Assembly (NCBI GenBank): GCA_033002965.1
Contig: JAURVB010013853.1
Location: forward strand, 80,849 to 144,848
Source of the DNA: Piper betle
Lineage: Eukaryota > Streptophyta > Magnoliopsida > Piperales > Piperaceae
Direction of reading: 5' to 3'
Length of the DNA: 64,000 bases
Made by a program: the position numbers and the translations under genes. The notes beneath the pieces were generated by a model. The model was not told where the DNA came from. It did no database searches and saw only the letters and a program-made list of their open reading frames with translations. Each line of letters opens with the position of its first letter. Within the stretch, counting starts at the first letter, position 1. This document shows, piece by piece, positions 50,282-61,344 of this stretch.

Positions 50282-51964
50282 ATGGAAATGGGATTGGCGA
50301 CTCTTCCTCATGTTCTCATCTTCCCCTTCTCCGGCCAAGGCCATGTCAACTCCATGTTGAAGCTCGCCCAGCTGCTCTCCATCTCCGGCATCCGAGTCAC
50401 CTTCCTCAACTTCGACTGCAACCACCACCTCCTCCTCCGAAACCCAGGCCTCAGCCGCCTTTCCCCCTCCCTCCGATTCAGCTCCATCTCCGATGGCCTC
50501 CCCAGGGACCACCCCCGCACGGCCGGCGTCATCGGGGAGGTGCTCGAGTCCATGAAGGCCAACACCGCCCCGCTGCTCCGCGACCTGCTTCTCTCCTCCC
50601 GCCGCCGCTCCGAGCCCGTCACCTGCATCGTTGTCGATGGAATCATGATCTCTTACACCACAGATGTGGCAGCCGAGCTTCTCATTCCGATCGTCGCGTT
50701 TCGCACGATCAGTGCATGCGCCTTCTGGGCGTACTTTTGTATACCCGACATCATCGACGCCGGCGAGCTACCATTTCCTGGTACTTGCTCATTTATCATC
50801 ACATCTAACAATTGAATCCATTTTGCTATACCTGCTATAACAATGTATCTTCGTACAACTCATTCGTTTACAATACACCTCTAGCTAAAACATTGTAATC
50901 ATCATACAATTGAATCTATCTTTCAATACACGTGATTACAATTGAATCGATTTATTCAATTTTGTGATACTAATTAACAATAGATCATCAATTGCATTTT
51001 ATGATTGTGTATTGAAGATGGGGCGGACATGGATGTGGGAATACGAAGTGTTCCCGCAATGGAGGCGATTCTACGCCGGAGGGACCTTCCAAGGTTTTGC
51101 AGGGGGAAAGAACTGCTGGATGAGAAGACGATCGGAGAAGTGATATTCGAGACTCGGAGCTCGACTCGAGCGTCGGCCTTGATTCTCAACACCTTGGAAG
51201 ACCTCGAGGGCCCTGTCCTCTCCCATATCAGGAGCCACTGCCCGACCATCTACACCCTCGGCCCCCTCCAGTCCCTCCTCCGGTCGAAGCTTCCCGCCGC
51301 CGCCACCTCGAGCTTGAGAGAAGAAGATAGGAGCTGCGTAGCATGGCTGGACGCCCAACCGCCCAAGTCAGTGGTCTATGCCAGCTTCGGGACCTACACC
51401 GTTGTCACCCAGAGCCAGCTCATGGAGTTCTGGCATGGGCTGGTCGGCTCCGGCTACAGGTTTCTCTGGGCAAGACGCCCGGACATGGTCGTCGCCGAAG
51501 AAGATGATCAGAGGGAGGTGCCGGCGGAGCTGGTGGCGGCGACGAGGGAGAGGGGGTGTATAGTGGAATGGGCTCCCCAAGAGGAGGTGCTCAACCACCC
51601 GGCGGTGGCCGGGTTCCTGACGCACAGCGGTTGGAACTCGACGCTGGAGAGCATCGTCGCCGGCGTGCCGATGCTCTGCTGGCCATTCTTCGCCGACCAG
51701 CAGGTGAACAGCCGGTTCGTGGGCGAGGTGTGGGGGTTGGGGTTGGACATGAAGGACCAGTGCGATAGGAAGACGGTGGAGAGGATGGTGGTGGCGTTGA
51801 TGGAAGGGGAGGAGTTGCAGGAAACTGCTAGGAGGTATGCAGGGGTGGCTGCCATGGCTGCTGGGATCGGCGGGTCGTCTTCTTCCAATCTGGACAAGCT
51901 TGTTGGTGACATTAAATCTATGAGACTTCAGCCGCCGGCCAAACAAAAGATTGCTCCTATTTAA
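50282..51964 (+). CDS. UDP-glycosyltransferase (family 1, UGT709/UGT85-like)
   Basis: Two exons, 50282-50780 and 51018-51964, join in phase to 481 residues with no lesion. The catalytic His lies in 'GQGHVNSM' (His21) and its partner Asp in 'CIVVDG' (Asp119). The C-terminal PSPG sugar-donor box starts WAPQEEVLNHPAV, contains HSGWNSTLES, and ends FFADQ at position 44. The box ends in Gln, which usually goes with glucose donors. Residues 'AMEAILRRRDLPRFCR' resemble UGT709/UGT85 enzymes that glucosylate small terpenoid or phenolic acceptors, but the acceptor cannot be told from sequence. It is cytosolic, with no signal peptide. The ATG at 50282 is chosen over the one at 50288 because it is first in frame. 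Confidence 0.92.
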
Positions 51965-52218
51965 GTTCCGAGATGTTAATTTAATTTAGCTCCTTGGACT
52001 TGAATAATATTACAAATGAAATTAGTTTTGTTTCAATTGTTCTCAAAGCCACCAACAATATTCAATTCTTCTACTTATCAAGCAAATAAATTATTTTAAG
52101 CTTTAGCAAAAAAAAAAAGAGGAAGAAGAAATGATTTGCAAAGAGAAAATTTTGATGAGATGCCTTTTTCAAAATTTTTCATTAATTCTTTTTAATGCCA
52201 TTGCCCACCACTGCCCAT

Positions 52219-53073
52219 CATGGTTGCATGAATCGGAATCGGTTTTCCAGGGAGTCGGAATCGGAATCGGTCTGAATCGGTCTCAGTTGAATCGGTCCAA
52301 ATTAGTTTAATCGGTCATATATAATAATTTGACAATTCATAATATAAATATATTAAGATTAGGTATTGATGTTATTTTGATATTATTCTGTGTATTATAG
52401 TTTATGATATTTTTAAATATTTTTTAAGATTTTTTTAAAATTATTTAGAATTAATTATTATTTTTAACTCGAGTTAGACTCGAGTCAACTTTTAATTACG
52501 AGAATGCCACCCTCCGCTCTTTACCCCCGCCGCCGCCGGCGGCCCGGTCGGCGGCGAGTCTCGCGGTGGCGATGTCGGAGGATGTCGGCAGCCCGGTCGG
52601 ACGAACAGTCGGCGGCCCGGAGTCGGCGGCGATTCGTGCGTCACAGCCCGATTCGGTCCGGCCACACGTCGGCGGCGACGTTGCGAGGTCGGCGGCGAGG
52701 TCGGCAGCCCGGTCGGCGGCGAGCCCGGAGTCGGGGACGCACGGCGGAGGGCGGAAACGGGGTGGCGGCGGGCGGACGAGCGGCGGCGGTGTGGGGGAGC
52801 GGGTTTGATTTTAGGTTTTTAAAATCCAAATTACCATTTTACCCATGCTTAAATAATTTAATAAAAATCATACCTAGGGTATTTTAGTAATTTCCTAAAA
52901 AACCGATTCCGATTTAAATCGGCCGATTCCGATTCCGAGTTAAATCGGTCGGAATCGGCCGAACTCGGGCGATTCGGGGCCGACCGATTCGGCCCCGAAA
53001 TCGGATCGGCGCGATGCCGATCCGATTTAAATCGGCCGATTCCGCACGGAATCGGCCGATTCGTGCATCAGAG
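52219..53073. mobile_element. Non-autonomous hAT-like element, copy 2
   Basis: 855 bp flanked by a perfect 8-bp duplication CTGCCCAT (52211-52218 and 53074-53081). The left end is CATGGTTGCATGAATCGG; the right end, complemented, is CTCTGATGCACGAATCGG. Tandem AATCGG/CCGATT motifs fill both ends and the core (about 52500-52800) is GC-rich. It shares ends, an AT-rich spacer and the CTCGAGT...ACTCGAGTCAA block with copy 1 at 25823-26634. No transposase. Confidence 0.85.
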
Positions 53074-53280
53074 CTGCCCATAGGACCGTGCCACACTCAT
53101 TTGGGATAAAAAAGGTGATAAAATGTCTTATATACAAGAGTTACAACCCATTATATGAATTATATGTTTTATTTAAATCAATTTATCAAGTTTTACTATT
53201 TAAAATTTATATAGATAAATAAATATTAAATAATGAAGATAATTATTATATTTTAAAAAAAACTAAAAATAGATCATAAT

Positions 53281-53943
53281 TGTAACATCCTATTGTTTTT
53301 GTCCAAGCGCAGACCAAAATACGATGTTAAAGTTAAAAAATTTATTAATTTAATTATTATCGTACAAATCTCATGGTAACGGATCTCAAAATAATATATC
53401 GAAACCACTTAACGACTAATTAAAATCATATATACATACATAATTATTATATATATTGTGTCAGAATATATAACAATATTATGTATAGTCTGGATAACTC
53501 AACGGAGTATACAATGTATTTTAAACATATATATATACCCGTATACATATTTAATGACTTATTAAACCTTATCATAAATAGGAAAAAAATACATTGAAAC
53601 ATACGAAGCTCCGTTAAAAACTATATGCAACGGCTTTCAAAGGAATGACTAAAGATGTTGAAATAGAGGAGGAAATAGAAATACGTGAGCTCTCTTATAT
53701 ATCGTACACTTAACTTTAGCCCTTTTGTGGAAGGCTAAAGGCAAAGGGGATGATGATGTAGTTTAGCCGTGTGAGTAATTCCTTTTCTAACACCCTTATT
53801 TATAACCAAGGAGGTTAACTTTGAGATACAAAAAGACTACTAATAACAAAATACGAAAATATAATAAATAAAACTTATTTAATTTAATAATATTTAAAAT
53901 TTGTTCCAAGATAAAATAACTTAATTATTTTTGAGACTTTACA
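53281..53943 (-). repeat. LTR 1 of the tandem element
   Basis: 663 bp, TGTAACATCC ... GAGACTTTACA on the plus strand. Confidence 0.75.
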
Positions 53944-54195
53944 ATATTCGAATATGGAAATTTTTGTCCTAAAAAATATATAAGGCCATAATGAGAAAAT
54001 TACTTAATCGTCTAATATCTTAAATATCATTTGTAATATCTTCACTAATACATTGGATTATAGCCTAGTAGGTATTAGATGTAAGAGTAGCATATCTTTT
54101 GAGAGATATTATATTACACCTACGTTAATCTTTTCTATAACTCCTAGCATACCACTATCTATCCAATAGGGAACTTAGTTTGCTCTAATACCACA

Positions 54196-54882
54196 TGTAA
54201 CATTTTAATTTTTTTAATACAAGGGCAAATCAAAATGCGATGTAAATATTCAAAAAAAAACTATTAATTTAACTATCATCATATAAACCTAACTATTATC
54301 GTACAAACCTCAAAGATCTCAAAAACATAAACTGCAACAACTCAACGACCAAATAAAATCATACATATTATACCAGAACACACAAAAATATCACGTGCAG
54401 CCACTTAATGGATCATACAACTATAATAAATATACACATATATCGGAATCTACTTGATGGTAATAGGCATGTATACATACTTAATGACTTATTAAACCTT
54501 ATTATAAATGGAGAAAAATACAATCAAACATATAATGCACCATTAAAAATTATATGAAACGGCTTTCAGAGGGATGACTAAAGATGCTGAAATAGAGAAG
54601 GAAATAGACATATTGTGAGCACTGTCATATATCTTATCCTTAACCTTAGCCCTTTTTATAGAGAGCCAAAGGCAAAGGGGTTGACACAGTTTACCTGTTT
54701 GAATAATTATTTTTCTAACACCCTTATTTATAATTAAGAAGGTTAACTTTGAAATATAAAAAGACAACTAATAATAAAATATGAAAAGACAATTAATAAA
54801 ATATAATAAATAAAACTTAATTAATTTAATAATATTTAAGATTAGTTTAAAAATAAAATAACCTAGTTATTTTTGGGGCTTA
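54196..54882 (-). repeat. LTR 2 of the tandem element
   Basis: Starts TGTAACATTT directly after a primer site. The right end is degenerate (GGGGCTTAAGG), so the boundary is approximate. Confidence 0.65.
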
Positions 54883-55132
54883 AGGGAATTTTGTCCTAAA
54901 AAATATATTAATGCTATAATGAGAAAATTATTCAATCATCCTACATCTTAAGTAATATCTTAATTACATGTAATATCCACACAAATATATTTGATCGTAC
55001 CTTGATAAGTATTAAAATTGAGACTAACATAACTTTTGGGGGATATTGCATTCCACCTACGTTAATTTTTTTTATGATTCTTGACATACCACTATTTATA
55101 CAATACAAAACTTGGTTCACTCTGATACCACA

Positions 55133-55711
55133 TGCAACATCCAATTTTTTTCAGTTTAAGGGCAGACTGAAATTCAATGTTGAAGTTAAAAAACCTTTAA
55201 GTTTAACTACTATTGTACAAACCTCGTGAAAGAGGATCTCAAAAGCATTGGCTCAATGACCAACTAAACCCATACATATTGTGTCAAAACACACAAAGGC
55301 ACCACGTGTAGCTAGATAACTCAACATAGCATATAACTATCATAAACACACATAATCAGAAGTTTAGTTGATGGTAACATGCTTGCATACATACTTATCA
55401 ACTTATTTAACCTTATTATAAATGGAGGAAAATACAATTAAACATATGATACTCATATATCATACGCTTAAACTTGAAGGCAAAATGGACGATGTAGTTT
55501 ACCCTGTTCAAAAATTCTTTTTCTAACACTATTATTTATAACCAAGGAGATTAATTTTAAAATGTGAAAAGATAACTAACAACGAAATACGAAAAGACAG
55601 TTAATAAAACACAATAAATAAAGTTTATTAGAAACAATTCATAAATATTTAATTTAATAATATTTAAGATTTGTTCAAGATAAAATAACCTAGTTATTTT
55701 TGGGATTTACA
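55133..55711 (-). repeat. LTR 3 of the tandem element
   Basis: 579 bp, TGCAACATCC ... GGGATTTACA, somewhat shorter than LTR 1 because of an internal deletion (about 55440-55500). Confidence 0.7.
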
Positions 55712-55716
55712 ATAAT

Positions 55717-56808
55717 GATGACAAAAAAGTAAAATTTTATCAATCTTTCTACTTATGTGTACTTTACTTTTAATAAATGTATTTATCACTTTATGAGACC
55801 CACTAAAGAAGGTTCAAATATACTATGCAGCTTATATATTGAACTATATAAAGTGTAGTTCACCTTATTTTTTTCCTAATAGTAATAATAATAATTTGGT
55901 AGAAATTGTTGTGAAGATCATTAAGATACCGGGTATATATTAGGTTTAGATGTTGACCTTAAAGATAGACTTTAATTTTAAAATATTAAGCTCTAAGCTT
56001 AACAAATTTAAAAATATACCTTAATTAATTAAATAAATATTATTTTCAGTTTATAATATTTTGATAAATTAAATCTCTTTTATTTTAGAGCCCGACTTTG
56101 AATTCTCCTTTTATTAGTAAGTGTTAATATATTATTCTTTTAATTTTCATATGAACATATAATTTGGTTCAAACCGCAACCGGTTAAAATGATAGTTCAA
56201 TTTTGATTTGCTATTGACAACGATACGATCGATCAACTTGCGTCATCTTGTTGTAATTGGGTATTTAAAACCACATAGAGAACATTTGATTGAAATTGTG
56301 CTTTTAAAACTATTTAACTGAAAATACTAGGTACAATGTCGCGTCATATATGATTTATATCGGATAAATTTTAATTTTATACATAAACTTTCATTGAATA
56401 ATTAGATATATTATAATAATTTAATATCTTAGATATATAATGTAATTAACTTTAAAAATATATCATATTTGAACAAATAGGTGAATTACAATTATTTAAT
56501 TTTTTTATTATATATATTTCAAAACAAGTATAAATTAGGGTTAGTTGGGTTCGAACTCGAGACCTTCTAATATAAAAAATATTTTTATTATTTTTAAATA
56601 AATTGATGTAAGTGGGATTCAAACTCTTGACCATGTGTAAAAGGTATTATTAATATTATTTCTTAAAAAATTGAGGATAGCTAGATTTAAACATGTGACC
56701 TACAAAATATTTTTACTGTATTGTTTAGGTTTTTTTATATTTTTATTAATTAATTTTCTTACTTTTAATCTCATACCACTATTGAAATCCTTTTTTATCA
56801 ATAAATAA

Positions 56809-56847
<39 letters not shown>

Positions 56848-57339
56848 TATACATATATATATATATATATATGAGTTACACCTTATATAGATTATATAAA
56901 ATATACTTTTTATTTTGGGTAATTTAGTAGTCCCACCACAATCTAAAAATTACATAAATAAATAAAACAATAAATAATAAGGGTAATTATAAACTTTCAA
57001 CATAATCTAATATTTTTAATATTTTCAATTTAATTATCAAAGTGATTATAATAAAATTTTATTTTAAAATATCTATGAAATTTTACATTTTTAAAAATTT
57101 AAAATTAGGTGATAATAATATTAAAAAATGATAAAATTTTACCTAACCTATTATTTATAATTTATGCATCTTATTTTTAATATATATAAATATTATTTTA
57201 TAAAACCCATTAAAAAAATATTCCAATTAAATATATAATTTATATAAATTATACGAGACGTAACTGGAATAAATAAGGGTAAATAATATACGACAAAATT
57301 ATCTTAAAAAATAAAAGAAACCGGTAAAACAGCTAAAAA
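55717..57339. other. AT-rich intergenic, no gene
   Basis: Very AT-rich. It contains a degenerate tandem motif (TTCGAACTCGAGACC, then two divergent versions about 65 bp apart, 56545-56700) and an (AT)n tract. No coding sequence. Confidence 0.5.
56812..56872. repeat. (AT)n microsatellite
   Basis: About 60 bp of AT/TA dinucleotides with three AC interruptions. Confidence 0.9.
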
Positions 57340-57476
57340 TGAATCCCCTCCCTGCGAGCCTACCTCAGTCGCCGCTGCCGCCTCCTCTCGTCTCCGCCAA
57401 CCTTCGGGCAACCCCATGCAGCGTCGCCTACCGCACCTCCGCCGAAACCCTCGAGCTTCTCCGTCTATGCTTGCCG
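57340..57476 (+). other. Possible first coding exon of an unidentified gene
   Basis: ATG at 57340 opens a Pro/Leu/Ser-rich frame ('MNPLPASLPQSPLPPPLVSA') ending at a good GTAAGC donor (57477). A following short exon may start after TTTTTCAG near 57670. The composition suits an organellar presequence; it could be the original 5' part of the PPR gene downstream. Not recognised. Confidence 0.3.
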
Positions 57477-57922
57477 TAAGCCTCTCTGCGAGTTTGCAAC
57501 TCCTTGATCCTGGGTACATAGTTTTGAGTAGGATAGGCGGAATGAAATGTATTCATTCTCCAGAAGATTGCGACTTGTTGGTTTTTGAATGTTGAATTGT
57601 TCGTAGTTATGAGCTTGCAGTTTATTTTATTTTATTTTATTTTTATTTTTTATGTCGTTTGCTTTTTCAGGATTGGCAGATGTTGGTGAGGCAGGTGAAT
57701 CTGTTTTGTCAATGCGTTGTTGACGTTCCTCGTATGTTTGCTTCTGTCAAATTTTTAGTTGCATTTAATTGAGTCTATGATCTGATGAAAAGAGAGAACA
57801 TAGGATGTTGTTTTGAATCGGATGCTGTTTTCAGAAAAGGGTAGAACATAGGAAGGAGAGAGATATTTGTACGTCCTCATCTGCGCCATGCAGGCCACAC
57901 ATTGTGATTGAACCTCTCCATC

Positions 57923-59460
57923 ATGTACACCGATGCAATTTCCACGACCATTCCCAATGTTGGTGGCTTACCAGCGGCTCTTCTCCGTCTCAGCCCATTA
58001 CCTTCTCGACGAAATGCCCCGCCGTCGTATAGACCTACCTTGGCCTGGAACTGCTTCCTTCACACAAGCCGCTCAGGCCTTCCCCTCAATGGGTATACCT
58101 TCACTTCCTTACTGAGTGCTTGCTCGGCCATGCCTTCCTCGTCAAGCTTGCCGGGGAGGTACATGGCGTTATTTTTTAAGCTGGGCCTTTCGGCTGAAAC
58201 TGTGGTGCAAACTGCTCTTGTTGATGCGTATTTCAAAAGTGGCTCCTTGCCGAGTGCTGTTCTTGCTTTTGAAGAGATGGAAATCAAGGACATGGTTGCT
58301 TGGAACTGCATGGTTTCAGGGTTTGTTCGACGTGGGCTTCCAGCTGGTGCCATCTCTGTTTTTCGACAAATGCAGCAGAATGGTATTGAGATCAGTGGGT
58401 TTACTCTTAGCTCTGTGCTAAAAGCTTGTTGTGAGCTTCGTGCCATTGAGCAAGGGAAGCAAATTCACTCTTTGACAATAGTTGCAGGCAACGAGTCGAG
58501 TGGTTCTCGGCAGCTCCCTTGTGGATTTCTATTCAGACTGTGGTTTGATTTCTGATGCCATTGAAGTTTTTAATACTTTGCGATGTGAGAAGGATGAAAC
58601 CATTTATAATGCTTTGCTTTCTGGATGTGTGCGCAATGGGAAGTATGCTGCTGCTTTCTCCATGATGAAAGAACTTCCACCAAATGCTATTGCAGTCACC
58701 ACCATTCTTGCTGCTTGTGCTGAGAGCTGTGATCTCAACTCCGGGAAGCAAGTCCATGCGGTTGTATTGCGGCTGAGTTTGGAAACTAACGTTCTCTTGT
58801 GCAATGCTCTGCTTACCATGTATGCAAAGTGTGGTATGGTTCATGCAGCACGCAGGGTGTTTGATCTGTATTAGCAACAAGAATGTGGTGACTTGGACAG
58901 GCATGATAAACGCCTATGGAAGCCATGGACGAGGCAGGGAAGCACTTGAGCTATTCCAAAGAATGGTTGAGGTGGAACACGGAAGAAATACACCTCCAAA
59001 TGAGGTGACTTTTCTCACTGTGATTGCTGCTTGCGGCCATTGTGGGCTTGTTGAAGATGCAAGGAAATGCTTTCTGCTAATGTCAGATAAATATGGGCTA
59101 AAGCCAGGTCCTGAGCATTACGCTTGTTTCATTGATATGTTGGGAAGAGCAGGGAAGGTGGAGGAAATGTGGGGTGTCTTCAGAAGAATGGAGATAAATG
59201 GGACTTTGCCAACAGGGGAAGTTTGGGCAGCTTTGCTCAATGGTTGTAGATTGAACATGGATATGGTGAGAGGGGCGTATGCTGCTGATGCTTTGTTTGA
59301 GCTTGAGCCGGATAAACCTGGGAATTATGTTTCACTCTCAAACTTCTATGCTGCGGTAGGAAATTGGGAAAAGGTTGAGGAGCTGAGAAAGCTAATGAGA
59401 GCCAAGGGGATGAATAAGGAGCTTGGGAGTAGCTTGGTCGCTGTTCAGTTTGGGTCTTGA
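57923..59460 (+). pseudogene. PLS/E-class PPR protein gene (At5g66500-like), frameshifted
   Basis: Successive frames give one PPR protein: 57923-58490, 58482-58865, 58865-59460. Clear repeats are 'TVVQTALVDAYFKSGSLPSA', 'DMVAWNCMVSGFVRRGLPA', 'VVLGSSLVDFYSDCGLISDA', 'NVLLCNALLTMYAKCGMVHA' and 'NVVTWTGMINAYGSHGRGRE'. An E-type tail ends with 'LSNFYAAVGNWEKVEELRKL' and stop at 59458-59460. Such proteins edit or process organellar RNA; no DYW domain is present. A frame change near 57990-58040 (the 'LLDEMPRR' stretch lies in another frame), one near 58490 and an extra T near 58868 break the gene. The blocks between lesions are well conserved, so decay is recent or partly due to sequence errors. 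Start site uncertain. Confidence 0.75.
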
Positions 59461-59564
59461 GTTCATCATCCGCCATATCGATCTTGTACAACTCGGGTAT
59501 GAATTTTATATCATTGATTGATTCTCTCCTCTTTTTCATATTATGCTGACAAGACAACCATCAA

Positions 59565-60141
59565 GAACTCTAAATTAGATATTGACGTACTATCAAATCT
59601 ATGTACTCAGACTTTTTACGGCCGAGTTTAATCTGCTCTATAAGGATATTGTTGTTCCCAGTACTTATCTAAATAATTGCAATGTGGATAATCTCTTTAG
59701 CTTTTTTCTGTCTTACCACTCTTTGAAGCTGGTTCAAATATGAATTGAATATCACCACTTCTTTGGACGCGGAGATTGAGAGGGAAAAGCAGCAGTTGCA
59801 TCATCAAATCCAGAGGCCGACAATCCTAAGCACATTCCAACAATGACATCATCATGATCTGAAAGATTAGGGGACAATTATGGTGGCACAAAATCCTTGA
59901 TACCCAGCCATGATGCGAGCATATCCGGCACAGAGCTTGCCGTCGGAGAATCTGCCGGTATCCTTGGCTGGATTCAAGCTATGACGTAGGGATGGTGGCT
60001 GGCCTTGGCCACTGTTTTAATATATAGTTGCTGCTGCCGGTGCTGACAGTGGAATCTCTGAACACTAGCAACGTTGTGTAGTTCCTATTTACGGCAAGGC
60101 AACAGGATGCGAGGAGTTAAATCGAGGGAATGAGAAGCCAT
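59565..60141 (-). pseudogene. GDSL esterase/lipase remnant
   Basis: The minus strand from about 60060 reads 'DSTVSTGSSNYILKTVA' (block I, with the usual GDS altered to RDS), 'HHPYV', 'NPAKDTGRFSDGKL', then in the next frame 'PDMLASWLGIKDFVPP', a stop, 'LSPNLSDHDDVIVG', 'ASGFDDATAAF', and in a third frame 'ISASKEVVIFNSYLNQLQRV'. These are consecutive blocks of secreted plant GDSL lipases (EXL-like). Two frame changes and several stops, plus loss of the C-terminal half with the catalytic Asp-His, make it dead. It converges with the PPR gene, with only about 100 bp between them. Confidence 0.75.
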
Positions 60142-61344
60142 GATAGAATCGTAGATGGGGAAGTTTTGCATGGAAAAGGAAACGTTAGAATAGAATGCAT
60201 ATTGGGTGGAGTTGATGCTCTCTCAACCGAACATATTTGATGCTCTTCAAATATGCTAATCCCTGTTTGGATTATAAAGAAAATATATCAATTCTAAGGA
60301 GGAGCTCAAGAAGGCTTTATGTGAACCACGTAATAATCAAGAAAAGAAATGCCATTGGGGTCCATGAAAACACATCTCTCGTATAAACGTATGTGGATGT
60401 AAGAGCCTACGAACCTATTAAGTTGAAATTGAGAAAATAAATATAATAAATTGTACGTTTCGGCGCTCAAATAATACTTGCTGCTATTATAAGTAGGTAC
60501 TCAAGCACTTCACTGCTCATCCATATAATCTGTCTCCAAGTATTTTTCAAAATTAATTTAGTATCAACCATAGCATTTGCTAAAAATATGTGTTAATTCT
60601 CGAATAGCTCTCTCAAGTTGTCTGTCTTTAATTAGTAGAATTGAGTAGATGTCTTTGCAAGCTAGTTACTCACAGTTCATTATTCTTTCGGGTTTAGAAT
60701 ATGAAGGTTTATTTTTAGTTCTTAAATTTGTGATTTATTAAGTTTAAGTTTGAACAAAATAGGCATAAGAGACAGTGGTAATCCAGACAATTTATGGGTA
60801 TATAATAGAAGTTTTGTTAATATTTATAATTATGAATATTAATAATATGTATCTCATTATCATACTCAAAATATTAAAAGAATTTTAAAATACCAAACAT
60901 AAGTGATTGTTTGTTGCATGTACCATGAAGATGGAGGGCCTCAAAGCTATATATATATATATATATATATAAACTCATTTGTTTCATTCTAAAAGGGAGA
61001 AAAAAGAGAAAGAAATAAAAAAATAGAGATAAAAAATGGAAAAATATTATTTACTAGTTTAATCTTATATAGAGAATTGAGATAAAGAAATCTTATAATC
61101 TCAATTGTATAAGTTGGGTGAGTAATTTTCTTATACATCTCTATATGTTTGATAGACTGTAATCTTTGGTTGAAGTAATAAATTGTTGGTTATTATCCTG
61201 TGATTTTTGACTCTCGATAAAAGGATAGTTTCCCAAGTGAAATATCTAATCTTTTATTTTTGTTTTATCTTATTTCTCAAGCATTATTTTCTCATATCTG
61301 TGTTCACTATTGTTGATCTCCAACTTTGGGAATTTTTCTCAATA
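60142..61344. other. Intergenic; right part may be the 5' LTR of the Copia element
   Basis: AT-rich with a TA-repeat at about 60948-60972. Sequence from roughly 60800 to 61344 probably includes the LTR that precedes the primer site of the Copia element, but its left edge cannot be fixed because the 3' LTR lies outside the window. Confidence 0.4.

Larger units (their letters stand above)
53281..55711 (-). mobile_element. Tandem three-LTR retroelement (TRIM/LARD-like) with 5-bp target duplication
   Basis: Three related LTRs at 53281-53943, 54196 to about 54882, and 55133-55711 start TG(T/C)AACAT on the plus strand; the first and third end TTTACA. Two internal spacers of about 250 bp separate them. 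Each spacer ends with a minus-strand Met-tRNA primer site (TGGTATTAGAGC at 54182-54193; TGGTATCAGAG(T) at about 55120-55130) 2 bp from the next LTR. ATAAT occurs immediately before (53276-53280) and after (55712-55716), so the whole complex is bounded by one duplication. No coding capacity is visible. Confidence 0.8.

Noticed and set aside
50245..50808. Second plus-strand frame over UGT exon 1
   Set aside because: A Pro/His/Arg-rich shadow of the GC-rich exon. The other frame carries the glycosyltransferase motifs.
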